Origin: Nocardiopsis prasina DSM 43845
GTDB taxonomy: Bacteria > Actinomycetota > Actinomycetes > Streptosporangiales > Streptosporangiaceae
Assembly (NCBI RefSeq): GCF_000341265.1
Contig: NZ_ANAE01000079.1
Location: 52,424-116,423, forward strand
Direction of reading: 5' to 3'
Length of the DNA stretch: 64,000 nt
Shown: piece by piece, positions 35,873 through 44,010 of the stretch
How positions within the stretch are numbered: position 1 is the first letter of the stretch
Layout: every line of letters begins with the position of its first letter
The notes under the pieces: model-generated
Database searches by the model: none
The model's input: only the letters and a program-made list of their open reading frames with translations
Told to the model about the DNA's origin: nothing
Made by a program: the position numbers and the translations under genes

Positions 35873-36488
35873 GGGACCTCCCCGGGGCCGACGCGGCGGA
35901 GTGCCGCGGCTGGGTGGTGGACTCCGCGACGGTGGCGGGGACGGGGCGGGAGGGGACGAGCGCAGGGGCGCCTGGCCCGATGATCACTGAAGGACGGCTG
36001 GTCAGGGTCAAGGGTGACTTCTCCACGGTTTCGGGCATGCAGAGGCCGACAGCCAGGTGGCTGGATGTGGTGGGCCGCGCCTCGGGCGGGGTCGGGCGTC
36101 GGACGGTGGTCGGAGGCGGACACGAAGGGTGTCGGGGGACGGCGCGGATCGGCACGGGAAGGTGTCCGACTGCGGTCCGCATGGTTACTTTCGGTACATG
36201 TGATATCACGCTAAGGATCGACGTCCCGAGTGCGACGCGGCCGTGACCCACCTGGCTGGCCAGCTTTGTCGAGGGCCCCGCCCGAATCTCCCGAAATGGC
36301 CGGAAGTTGCGCAATGCAATGGTTCAATGCGGTGGCATGCTCCATTAAACTGCGGGAAACATTGACATTTCGCACATGCTTCCCGGGGTGGTCGGTTCGG
36401 AAACCGTGCCTTGGCCTCTTGTCTGGGTCTCACTGTGCGTTATAGCTTGTATTCGTATCCGAATGAGCATCCTCGCGAAACGGGTTGT
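35873..36488. promoter_or_regulatory. Divergent control region between PKS and methyl-amino-acid operons
   Basis: A 616-bp interval with no convincing gene; open frames on both strands look like GC-rich non-coding sequence. It holds a perfect 10-bp palindrome GTGATATCAC (36200-36209) within the less GC-rich GGTACATGTGATATCACG. From about 36290 onward the DNA is clearly AT-richer than its surroundings. A possible plus-strand promoter is TTGTCT (36419-36424), 16 bp, TATAGC (36441-36446). Both operons presumably start here and could be co-regulated. Confidence 0.5.
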
Positions 36489-37154
36489 ATGGACGCTCAG
36501 CAGGCGTTGGCATCTTTTGTCGTGTTTTCGCTCATTGTCACCGTCACTCCGGGCCCCGCCACCGTGATCGTCCTGAGGAACGGCATCATGCACGGGGTGC
36601 GTCCCGCCCTTTCGGCCTCCTTCGGCGCCGCCCTGGGCTCCCTCGCGTGGGGGTTCGCGGCGGCGGTCGGGGTCGCCGCCGTCGTGGCTCGTTCGGACGC
36701 GGCCTTCGAAGCCCTGCGCTACGCGGGCGCCGCCTACCTCGCCTACCTGGGGGTGCGCACCGCCCTCGAACGCTCTCCCGCCTACGGCCCCGATCCCGAA
36801 CCGGAACCGGCCCCCACCCCCTCGGGTCGCACCCGGGTCCGCCCCGTGTCCATGCGCAGGTGGTTCCGGCAGGGTCTGCTCGCTGACCTGCTGAGTCCCA
36901 AAGCCGGCCTCTTCTTCCTGGCGGTCCTGCCCCAGTTCGTTCCGCAGGGGTGGGCGCCCATGCCCGCGATGATGCTGCTCAGCCTCGTCGACTGCCTCCT
37001 GGTGGCGACCTGGCTCGGGTTCCTCTCCTTCTTCGCCCACTACGCACTCCGACGCCTCCACCAACCCGTGTGGTACCGGACGGTCCAGATCGTCTGCGGG
37101 CTGACGCTCGTCCTGCTCGCACTGCACGTCGTCACGGTCGACCCGGGCCGTTAG
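36489..37154 (+). CDS. LysE/RhtB-family amino acid exporter
   Basis: A 221-residue translocator with about six membrane helices. The opening FVVFSLIVTVTPGPATVIVL, with the TPGP motif near residues 19-22, is the LysE/RhtB hallmark. A hydrophilic Pro/Glu-rich loop (about 95-120) is longer than usual. It is the first gene of a trio with a methyltransferase and an aminotransferase, which implies export of the amino acid made by them. ATG 36489 is selected because an upstream in-frame extension is hydrophilic and lies in the AT-rich promoter zone; its ribosome site is weak. Confidence 0.88.
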   Translation: MDAQQALASFVVFSLIVTVTPGPATVIVLRNGIMHGVRPALSASFGAALGSLAWGFAAAVGVAAVVARSDAAFEALRYAGAAYLAYLGVRTALERSPAYGPDPEPEPAPTPSGRTRVRPVSMRRWFRQGLLADLLSPKAGLFFLAVLPQFVPQGWAPMPAMMLLSLVDCLLVATWLGFLSFFAHYALRRLHQPVWYRTVQIVCGLTLVLLALHVVTVDPGR

Positions 37155-37206
37155 CGGTTCCGGGCTTCAGGGAAACCATGTGCATTTCTCGTGAAAGGGA
37201 TTCGTC

Positions 37207-38256
37207 ATGCCCGAAACCAGGAAATCGGGGCTGGAGATCAGGCTGGTGGAGGCTTTGCAGCCGGTCAGGTACTTCGTTTTGGCGCAGGTGCTCCACCAGT
37301 TCATGGAAACCGGACTCCACGAAGAGCTCAATGCGGAGCCCAGAACTGTGGGAGAGCTTTCGGAAAGCCTTTCCCTCCAGTCGCGGCGCTTGGAGGGGGT
37401 GCTGCACTACCTCGCCAACGAGGGCTACCTCAGTGAGAACGACGGCGTTTTCTCCCTGGAGGAGAAGGCACGGGAGACCGCCGTGTTCTCCTCCTGGTAC
37501 AAGCTCCTCGTCGGCGGCTACTCACAGACCTTCGAACAGCTCGGCCGAACTCTCCAGCAGGGGGCGGGCTTCGCCTCCCGTTCCGGCCTGGACGTCGGGG
37601 TCGGCAGCTGCGGCATCAGCCAGTACGACGCCTATCCCGTGATCGTCGGCCTGCTCGGGGAAGTCCGTGACGACGTCGAGTCCGTCGTCGACCTCGGGTG
37701 CGGTGACGGCAGCTCCCTGGCCGACCTCATGGAACTCCTGCCCGGGCTGTCGGCCATCGGAGTCGACCCGGAACCCGAGAGCGTCCGCGCGGGGGAGGAT
37801 CTCATGCGGCGGCGCGGCCTCGCCGACCGCGTCCGCCTGCGGGTGGCCGGCGCCGAGAACGCGCCCGAACTCGACCTCGGGCCCGGGCCGGTGTGCTTCA
37901 TCTCCGCCTTCGTGCTCCAGGAGCTCCTGGAACAGCAGGGGAGGGAAGCGGTGCTCGGCCTCGTACGCGAGGTGTTCACCCACCACCCGGACGCGCACTG
38001 GATCGTGATCGAGGTCGACAACCGCATCGCCGACCGCGCCGCGATGGCCCACCGGCTGGCCCTGTCGTACTACAACCCGTACTTCCTGGTGCACTACCTC
38101 ACCGAGCAGCGCCTCGAACGCGACGCGTTCTGGCACGAACTCTTCGCTGAGGCGGGGGCCGAGGTCGCCCAGCAGCTCACCGCCGACCCCCGCGTCGACT
38201 CCACGGGCTTCCTGCTCGGATACCGCCTGCGAGTGAGCGCCGGAGGAGCACGATGA
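37207..38256 (+). CDS. SAM methyltransferase, 2-ketoarginine methyltransferase (MrsA)-like
   Basis: A 349-residue class I methyltransferase. An N-terminal winged-helix dimerisation domain (about 1-100, with PVRYFVLAQVLHQFMETGLH) precedes a Rossmann domain with motif I VVDLGCGDGSS at 160-170. The architecture and the N-terminal phrase agree with my memory of MrsA, which C-methylates the keto acid of arginine in 3-methylarginine biosynthesis. O-methyltransferases share this architecture, so context is important: exporter upstream, aminotransferase overlapping downstream by four bases. Good GAAAGGGA ribosome site. The actual keto acid is inferred. Confidence 0.82.
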   Translation: MPETRKSGLEIRLVEALQPVRYFVLAQVLHQFMETGLHEELNAEPRTVGELSESLSLQSRRLEGVLHYLANEGYLSENDGVFSLEEKARETAVFSSWYKLLVGGYSQTFEQLGRTLQQGAGFASRSGLDVGVGSCGISQYDAYPVIVGLLGEVRDDVESVVDLGCGDGSSLADLMELLPGLSAIGVDPEPESVRAGEDLMRRRGLADRVRLRVAGAENAPELDLGPGPVCFISAFVLQELLEQQGREAVLGLVREVFTHHPDAHWIVIEVDNRIADRAAMAHRLALSYYNPYFLVHYLTEQRLERDAFWHELFAEAGAEVAQQLTADPRVDSTGFLLGYRLRVSAGGAR

Positions 38257-39299
38257 TCGAGACGCGCGCGAACTCCGGGAGGGACCCGGTTCAGGGAAGG
38301 ACGGCGGAGCTGAGCTCCAACGAGTCCCCTGTCGGGCCGCCGTCCTCCGTCGTCGAACGGCTGCTCGCCCTCCAGCACACCCTGCACCGCTACCCCCGGG
38401 GAGCGAGCGCCCTGCTGCGCCGGGAGATCGCCGCCCACTGGAACGTGAGCCCGGAGTGCCTGGTCCTGACCAACGGCGTCGACGAGGCCATCGACCTCCT
38501 CACCTCCCTCACCGACCGGGTGTGGTGCACCGTCCCCGGGTTCGACGCCTTCTGGACCCGCCCCGAGACCAACGGTCTGCCCACCACCCGGCTGCCGCTG
38601 AGGGAGGACGGTCAGCCCGCGGTCGGCCCCGACCGGGTCGGACCCCGCGGGGTCGTCTTCGTCGCCCGGCCCAACAACCCCACGGGGACCGTCCTCTCCA
38701 GCGAGTGGCTGGACGCGCTGCCCGCCCGGGTCGACCTCGTCTGCGTCGACGAGACCTACGTGGACTTCTCCGAGGAGCGCGGATACGTCCCGCGACTGGG
38801 GGAGTGGGACAACCTCTGCGTCTTCCGCAGCCTGTCCAAGGCGCTCGGCCTCGCCGGGCTGCGGCTCGGAGTCCTGGCCGCGCCTGCCCTGCTCGCCGCC
38901 CGGCTGAGGGAACGGCAGCGCTTCTACTCGGCGGACGCCGTCAGCCTCCACCTGGCCGCCGCCGCGATCACCGACGACGCGTACCTGGAACGGCACCGCT
39001 CCCAGGTGATCCGGGGCCGCCAGCGCCTGGTGGACGTCCTCGGCGCCTCGGGCCTGTTCGTCGAGGTCCTGCACACCCAGACCAACTTCGTCATCGCGCG
39101 GTGCTCGGACCCCGCCGAGGCCGTGCGCGTGGAACGGCTGCTCGCCGAACACGGTGTCCACGTGTACGAGTGCTCGCTGCTCGGCTACCCCGGACGGCTG
39201 CGGATCTCCGTCGGCACGGAGGAGGAGACCGCGCTCCTGGTCGGGGTCCTGGCGGAGCTGACCCGACAGGACTCCTCACGGCCCCGAGCCCTGGAGTGA
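38253..39299 (+). CDS. HisC-like PLP aminotransferase (MrsB-like)
   Basis: A 348-residue fold-type I aminotransferase of the histidinol-phosphate type. The NNPTG motif is at 141-145, the PLP-pyridine Asp166 lies in CVDETYVDFSEE, and the Schiff-base Lys196 is in FRSLSKALGLAGLRLG, with Arg204 nearby. No his operon is present. Coupled by a four-base overlap to the methyltransferase, it fits a bifunctional role: deaminating an amino acid to its keto acid and re-aminating the beta-methylated product, as described for MrsB. An independent role in tailoring the neighbouring polyketide is the alternative. Confidence 0.85.
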   Translation: MIETRANSGRDPVQGRTAELSSNESPVGPPSSVVERLLALQHTLHRYPRGASALLRREIAAHWNVSPECLVLTNGVDEAIDLLTSLTDRVWCTVPGFDAFWTRPETNGLPTTRLPLREDGQPAVGPDRVGPRGVVFVARPNNPTGTVLSSEWLDALPARVDLVCVDETYVDFSEERGYVPRLGEWDNLCVFRSLSKALGLAGLRLGVLAAPALLAARLRERQRFYSADAVSLHLAAAAITDDAYLERHRSQVIRGRQRLVDVLGASGLFVEVLHTQTNFVIARCSDPAEAVRVERLLAEHGVHVYECSLLGYPGRLRISVGTEEETALLVGVLAELTRQDSSRPRALE

Positions 39300-39329
39300 G
39301 CCCCTGAGCCGAGTGCCGGTCGGTACGTC

Positions 39330-39364
39330 GAGGGGTCCCCGGGTCGACGACCCGGGGACCCCTC
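39330..39364 (+). terminator. Strong terminator after the aminotransferase gene
   Basis: A perfect 16-bp stem, GAGGGGTCCCCGGGTC paired with GACCCGGGGACCCCTC around a 3-base loop, begins 31 bp after the stop and closes the LysE-methyltransferase-aminotransferase operon. Confidence 0.9.
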
Positions 39365-39495
39365 CGGACCTCCGAGCAGCGGTGCGGGCCGGCACCAGGG
39401 GGCACGTTCTCCGCCAGCCATGAGGGCCCTGTGGGGCGTAGTCCTCGTCAGTGGGCGGGCGGGGAGTTCGGCGCCCGCGGTCACGGGCCACTGAC

Positions 39496-40110
39496 ATGAT
39501 GTCGGACATGTCCTTCCCTCCCCAGTCCCCGCCTCCCCCTGGAGTACAGCCTGCCCCGCAGGTAACGCCCGGCCGCCGCCCGCGCGGCGGATACATCGCG
39601 AGCCTGGTCTCCCTGGTGGCCACGGTGGTGGTCTTCGGCATCCTGCTCGCACTCGGCCCCTGGGTGCGTCACCCCGCCCCGGACTTCATCAGCGAAGTCG
39701 ACCAGAACCTCGACGTCGAGCTGGAGCTCGGTGAGGAACACCTGGGCGAACTCGGGGTCTTCGGTCGTTCGTTCGGTGGAGCGTGCTCGGTCCACCGCCC
39801 GTCCGGCACCCCGGGCAACGTGCAGATGAGGGGGGCGAGCAGTTTCTCCTACGGCGCCGACGAGTGGAACCTGGTCCACGTCCTGGAGATCGTCGAGCCG
39901 GGTACCCACACGATCACCTGCACCAATGAGGGGGTCGAGTTCGGTGTCGCCTCCATGCACGTGGTCGAGACCGCCTCCACCCGACAGATGCTGTGGGCGT
40001 TCACCTGGATCGGTCTGCCCGCTCTGGGACTGCTCACCACCGTGACCATCGGCGTCGTCACGCTGGTGCGCGACCGCAGGGAGAAGGCGGCCTCCGCCGC
40101 GCACCGCTGA
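39496..40110 (+). CDS. Hypothetical two-helix membrane protein
   Basis: A 204-residue protein of unknown function. A Pro-rich cytoplasmic N-terminus (QSPPPPGVQPAPQ) is followed by a membrane helix LVSLVATVVVFGILLALG near 35-55. An external domain of about 110 residues has two Cys (GACSVH, TITCTN) likely forming a disulfide. A second helix is WIGLPALGLLTTVTIGVVTL, with a short basic tail. Three alternative ATGs lie within the first five codons. It resembles small actinobacterial envelope proteins without assigned function. Confidence 0.72.
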   Translation: MMSDMSFPPQSPPPPGVQPAPQVTPGRRPRGGYIASLVSLVATVVVFGILLALGPWVRHPAPDFISEVDQNLDVELELGEEHLGELGVFGRSFGGACSVHRPSGTPGNVQMRGASSFSYGADEWNLVHVLEIVEPGTHTITCTNEGVEFGVASMHVVETASTRQMLWAFTWIGLPALGLLTTVTIGVVTLVRDRREKAASAAHR

Positions 40111-40125
40111 CCGCGTCCGAACACC

Positions 40126-40159
40126 GAGCAGGGGTCCGCTGGTCAGCGGACCCCTGCTC
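40126..40159. terminator. Bidirectional terminator
   Basis: GAGCAGGGGTCCGCTG and CAGCGGACCCCTGCTC form a perfect 16-bp stem with a minimal loop between two convergent genes, followed by GTTTCC on the plus side. Confidence 0.9.
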
Positions 40160-40181
40160 GTTTCCTCGGGACCCGGTACGC

Positions 40182-40823
40182 CTAGAGCGGGGTGACGTTG
40201 GGGCCGAGCAGGCCGTAGGTGACCTCGTACTCCTTGGTCTCACCGGTCGCGCCGTCCAGGGCCACGCAGGTGCTCGCGTGTTCGTCGATGGTGGCGGCCA
40301 CCACCTCGCCCTCCAAGCCGCAGTCGATGTAGGGCAGGAGGCTGAACACCCTGATGGTGTGCTCCAGCTGCTCGACGATGATCGGCCCCGTGACCAGGCG
40401 GGCGCTCTCGGCGGCATAGGTCTCCGAGCTCCGTTCCTCGTCCAGCTCGACCAGGTACTCGAACTCCTCACCCATGTAGGTGACGACGCAGCTGTAGCTC
40501 ACCTCCGCGTGGAGGTCGACCTCCGGGCACTCGGAGGTTGCGTCGGGATCGGCGGTCCAGTTCATCTCGGAGACCTTGACCAGGGCCGTGTGCGCGTTGA
40601 TCTCGTGCCTGGGAGCGCCTCGCTCGGGCTCCGGGGGCATGTGGGACTCGTTGATGCCCGGCCGCTTCTGGTTCTCCGTGGGAACGTCGCCGTAGGTGAA
40701 CCCGGTGGTGTCGACCTCATGTGTGGTCTCGGCTTCCGAGCCGCCGTCCCCGCCGCAGGCGGTCAGGGCCAGTGAGAGGGCGGCCCCCACGAGGAGAAGG
40801 GGGCGGGGGTTGGCAGAGTGCAT
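40182..40823 (-). CDS. Hypothetical lipoprotein
   Basis: A 213-residue exported lipoprotein. The signal peptide PLLLVGAALSLALTAC ends at the lipidated Cys23, followed by a flexible GGDGGSEAE linker. The body contains four further Cys (SECPEVDLHAEVSYSCVV, IDCGLEG, ASTCVAL), likely two disulfides in a beta-rich domain. This resembles DUF4333-like wall proteins only in general terms, so I assign no function. The ATG at 40823 is chosen because it places the signal peptide at the N-terminus and is preceded by a purine-rich site. Confidence 0.8.
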   Translation of the reverse strand: MHSANPRPLLLVGAALSLALTACGGDGGSEAETTHEVDTTGFTYGDVPTENQKRPGINESHMPPEPERGAPRHEINAHTALVKVSEMNWTADPDATSECPEVDLHAEVSYSCVVTYMGEEFEYLVELDEERSSETYAAESARLVTGPIIVEQLEHTIRVFSLLPYIDCGLEGEVVAATIDEHASTCVALDGATGETKEYEVTYGLLGPNVTPL

Positions 40824-41401
40824 GGGGGTGCTCCTGAGAGAAGGAGGGGCAGGGGTACGTGCACTATCGCACCTCCCGCGAGTGGGTCCGCACACACGCT
40901 CAGTGTCCGATGTGCGACAGCACGCATCGCCTCGCGCCTGCCTGACCAGGCACGTTCCTCTCACTGGCCGGAGACTCGGCGAGGAGTCCGAAAAAACTCG
41001 ATATTCGGGTGAACTCCACAGCCCCGACCGCCATCAGAACGCACATAAAGGAACCGCAGACACAGGCGGAGCGAAGGCGGGAGTGGCCCGCGCGGCACGG
41101 GAGAAAGGGCGAAAAATGTTGGCGCGCGAATTATGCACCGAATCTCGGGCGCGCGTCGACGAGGTCCTCCCCGGTGCGGTCTCTTCCGGCGTCGAAGGGG
41201 CGAAGGTGGAGGTCGAGGCGCCTCCCAGTGCCCATCGGCGCGGCCGAGCCTCCCGGCGTCTCGTTTCCTCCGGGGTTTTCGAAGCGCCGCACCATCCCCC
41301 GTCGAGCGTGCTTCGAAAGAGAATTTCATAAAGTACCCCGAACGCGACAGAACAAACATCCTGTTAGCAGGAACCTCCTCCACTGGGGAGAAAGGAATCG
41401 C
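40824..41401. other. Intergenic region between two exported-protein genes
   Basis: A 578-bp divergent region. Open frames are short and lack coding character. It includes patches lower in GC than the surroundings (around 40985-41060, 41105-41140 and 41325-41400) that are the likely promoter areas for both neighbouring genes. A clear GAGAAAGGA ribosome site precedes the plus-strand start at 41402. No RNA gene or repeat is recognised. Confidence 0.45.
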
Positions 41402-42139
41402 ATGAAGCGCAGTTTCCGTACCACCGTCCTGGCCCTCGCGACCTCCGGTCTGGTGGTCGTCGGCTCTTCGGCGTGTTCCTCGGGGGAAGTGATCGACACG
41501 GTGTCGTCGGTCGGTTCGTCCCAGGCGGGTGACGACTCCGGTGCCGCGGTGGTGACGGAGCCCCGGAACGGCGAGCTGGAGTACCTCGCCCCGGGCAAGT
41601 TCATCATCGACGGGCAGGCCTTCTTCGTCACCGAGGAGACGCGCTACCTGGGCGGTCACCACGTCTGCCCCGCCGAGAACGGTCTCGACGAGAACGCCTT
41701 CGGGATCGTGGAGTGCGACCTGGAGTCGTTCGAGGCCGCGGCCCAGGGGGAGACGCGTGTCTTCGTCCAGGCCATGGTGGACGAGAACGGGAACGCGGAG
41801 TCGATCACCGAGTACGACAACGACAGCCACCACGAGCCCGGTGAGCCGGAGGGCCCCGAGGCCCCGGAGGAGTCCGGCGGGTTCACCGGCGCCCTGGCGG
41901 GCGGCCTGGACTACGTCGCCCCGGGCGAGTACGTCGTCGAGGACACCGCGTTCTTCGTGTCGGAGGACACCGTGATCCACGCTGGCATCCACGCCTGCGC
42001 CGACGGTGTGCAGGACCCCGACACCGGCCTCGTGACGTGTGACTTCGACGAGTTCGACGCCACCGTCGCGAGCGGGAACCCGGTCCTGGCCGAGGTCGAG
42101 GTCGTCGACGGGATCGCCACGTCGATCACCGAGTACTAG
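41402..42139 (+). CDS. Exported protein with internal two-fold repeat
   Basis: A 245-residue secreted protein or lipoprotein; Cys25 follows a weak lipobox (GSSAC). Two homologous modules of about 80 residues occupy roughly 58-138 and 168-245. Each starts with a Y-(L/V)-APG phrase (YLAPGKFIIDGQAFFV, YVAPGEYVVEDTAFFV), contains two Cys about 16 residues apart and ends in SITEY. A Glu/Pro-rich linker (HHEPGEPEGPEAPEE) joins them. The family is not one I can name; the duplication suggests a wall or ligand-binding module. Tight GAGAAAGGA ribosome site. Confidence 0.8.
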   Translation: MKRSFRTTVLALATSGLVVVGSSACSSGEVIDTVSSVGSSQAGDDSGAAVVTEPRNGELEYLAPGKFIIDGQAFFVTEETRYLGGHHVCPAENGLDENAFGIVECDLESFEAAAQGETRVFVQAMVDENGNAESITEYDNDSHHEPGEPEGPEAPEESGGFTGALAGGLDYVAPGEYVVEDTAFFVSEDTVIHAGIHACADGVQDPDTGLVTCDFDEFDATVASGNPVLAEVEVVDGIATSITEY

Positions 42140-42228
42140 GAGCTCTCCGTACGGGGGACCTCCTCGGACGCGGCGCCCATCGCCCTCGCGGCGAGTGAGG
42201 CCGGTGGGCGCCCGTCTGGAATACGAAA

Positions 42229-42252
42229 AAAGGCCCCGCTACGCAGGGCCTT
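42229..42252. terminator. Bidirectional terminator (tRNA-Leu and secreted-protein gene)
   Basis: AAGGCCC and GGGCCTT flank a short loop. On the minus strand the hairpin is followed by a run of U (aaaaaa at about 42226-42231), a classical intrinsic terminator for tRNA-Leu. On the plus strand it ends with TTCCTTTG. Confidence 0.8.
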
Positions 42253-42258
42253 CCTTTG

Positions 42259-42343
42259 TGTCCGAGGGGGGACTTGAACCCCCACAGCCTTAACGGCCAC
42301 TAGCACCTCAAGCTAGCGCGTCTACCTATTCCGCCACCCGGAC
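42259..42343 (-). tRNA. tRNA-Leu (anticodon GAG)
   Basis: The acceptor arms GTCCGGG (5') and CTCGGAC (3') pair with one G-U. The long variable arm is typical of Leu. The T-loop GTTCAAGTC is present, and the anticodon stem CTAGC/GCTAG presents the loop TTGAGGT, giving GAG (reads CUC/CUU). The discriminator base is A; CCA is not encoded. Confidence 0.95.
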
Positions 42344-42479
42344 CGGGTTGTTCGGCGTGTGTCGCTCCGAACAGGTTTAACCATAGCAAAGGTCTGGGGG
42401 AGTCCGAACCAGTTTTCCGGCGGGGGGTGATCGTGACAGGGTCTAGGACAACAGGTGCGGCCGGAGACGGGAGAGCCAG

Positions 42480-43802
42480 ATGGCGGAACCAGGCAAGGAA
42501 CCGAGCGCGGGCGAGGTCGAGGTCGTCGACCTGTGCCGTGAGCTCATCGAGTTCGACACCTCCAACTACGGTGACCACTCCGGGCCGGGGGAGCGCAAGG
42601 CCGCGGAGTACGTGGCGACCAGGCTCGACGAGGTCGGGGTGGAGTCGCGGATCTACGAGAAGCACCCCGGGCGCAGCAACGTGGTGGCCCGGATCGCCGG
42701 TGAGGACTCCTCGCGTCCGCCGCTGCTCATCCACGGTCACCTGGACGTCGTCCCGGCCGCCCCCGAGGACTGGACCCACCACCCCTTCGCAGGTGAGGTC
42801 GCCGACGGCTGCGTGTGGGGTCGCGGCGCCGTCGACATGAAGAACATGAACGCGATGGTCCTGGCGATGCTGCGCCAGCGGCTGCGCGAGGGGCGCAGGC
42901 CCCCGCGCGACATCGTGCTGGCCTTCCTCGCGGACGAGGAGGCGGGTGGCACCTGGGGCGCCCAGTACCTGGTGGACGAGCACCCCGAACTGTTCGCGGA
43001 CTGCGACTCCGCGATCAGCGAGGTGGGCGGCTTCTCCTTCACGGTCAACGAGAACCGGCGCCTCTACCTGGTGGAAACGGCGGAGAAGGGCATCGCGTGG
43101 ATGAAGCTGACCGCGCGCGGCACCGCCGGGCACGGTTCGATGACCAACCGGGACAACGCCGTCACCGAGCTGGCGGCGGCCGTCGCCCGTCTCGGACAGC
43201 ACGAGTTCCCTGTGCAGCTCACCCCGACTGTGCGGACCTTCCTGGAGGAGATCTGCGAGGAGTTCGGGATCCCCTTCGACGAGAGGGACGTGGACGCCAC
43301 GGTGGCCCGGCTGGGTCCCATCGCCAAGATGATCGGCGCCACCCTGCGCAACACCCTCAACCCCACGGTGCTCGGCGGCGGCTACAAGGCCAACGTCATC
43401 CCGGGTGAGGCCACCGCCCAGGTCGACGGGCGCTTCCTGCCCGGGACCGAGGACGAGTACTTCGCGAAGATCGACGAACTGCTCGGCCCGAAGGTCAGCC
43501 GCGACTTCATCCACCACCTGCCCGCGGTGGAGACCTCCTTCGACGGCGGACTGGTGAACGCCATGTCGGAGTCCCTGCTGGCCGAGGACCCGGGCGCCAA
43601 GGCCGTGCCCTACTGCCTGTCGGGCGGCACGGACGCCAAGAGCTTCTCCCGCCTGGGCGTGCGCAACTACGGCTTCTCCCCGCTGAAGCTCCCGCCGGAG
43701 CTGGACTTCGCGGGCATGTTCCACGGGGTCGACGAGCGCGTCCCGGTGGACGGTCTCCAGTTCGGCGTGCGGGTGCTGGACCGGTTCGTCGGCATGAGCT
43801 GA
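42480..43802 (+). CDS. M20-family metallopeptidase/deacylase
   Basis: A 440-residue di-zinc hydrolase of the M20 family. Metal and catalytic motifs are intact: HGHLDVVP (His87, Asp89), GRGAVDMKN (Asp119) and LADEEAGGTWGA (catalytic Glu153, metal Glu154). The lid/dimerisation domain contains GTAGHGSMTNRDNAV. Relatives hydrolyse dipeptides or N-acyl amino acids in the cytoplasm; exact substrate unknown. Monocistronic between tRNA-Leu and the surface-protein cluster. Confidence 0.93.
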   Translation: MAEPGKEPSAGEVEVVDLCRELIEFDTSNYGDHSGPGERKAAEYVATRLDEVGVESRIYEKHPGRSNVVARIAGEDSSRPPLLIHGHLDVVPAAPEDWTHHPFAGEVADGCVWGRGAVDMKNMNAMVLAMLRQRLREGRRPPRDIVLAFLADEEAGGTWGAQYLVDEHPELFADCDSAISEVGGFSFTVNENRRLYLVETAEKGIAWMKLTARGTAGHGSMTNRDNAVTELAAAVARLGQHEFPVQLTPTVRTFLEEICEEFGIPFDERDVDATVARLGPIAKMIGATLRNTLNPTVLGGGYKANVIPGEATAQVDGRFLPGTEDEYFAKIDELLGPKVSRDFIHHLPAVETSFDGGLVNAMSESLLAEDPGAKAVPYCLSGGTDAKSFSRLGVRNYGFSPLKLPPELDFAGMFHGVDERVPVDGLQFGVRVLDRFVGMS

Positions 43803-44010
43803 CCGGCTATTTCCCCCATAGGGGGACGGGCCGGGTGGACCGCGTCGGGAAGTTCTCGGCGCGGTTCTTTTTTTCGCCCATGGTCACTCACGGTGATGCT
43901 AGTGTTGCTTTCAGTTCAGCGAGGCCTCCGTTTTCCGGGGCTTCGCGGTGCGACCGTCTGCGGCGTCGCCGCACGGGACCGTCCAGTAGTAACGACACGA
44001 AGGGGCATCC

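Noticed and set aside
35862..36314. Possible 150-aa minus-strand gene upstream of the ketosynthase
   Set aside because: Pro/Ser/Arg-rich product without motifs, no ribosome site, and it overlaps the KS start. Better read as the divergent promoter region.
38253..39299. Histidinol-phosphate aminotransferase of histidine biosynthesis (hisC)
   Set aside because: The fold matches, but no other his gene is present and it is translationally coupled to a methyltransferase behind an exporter.
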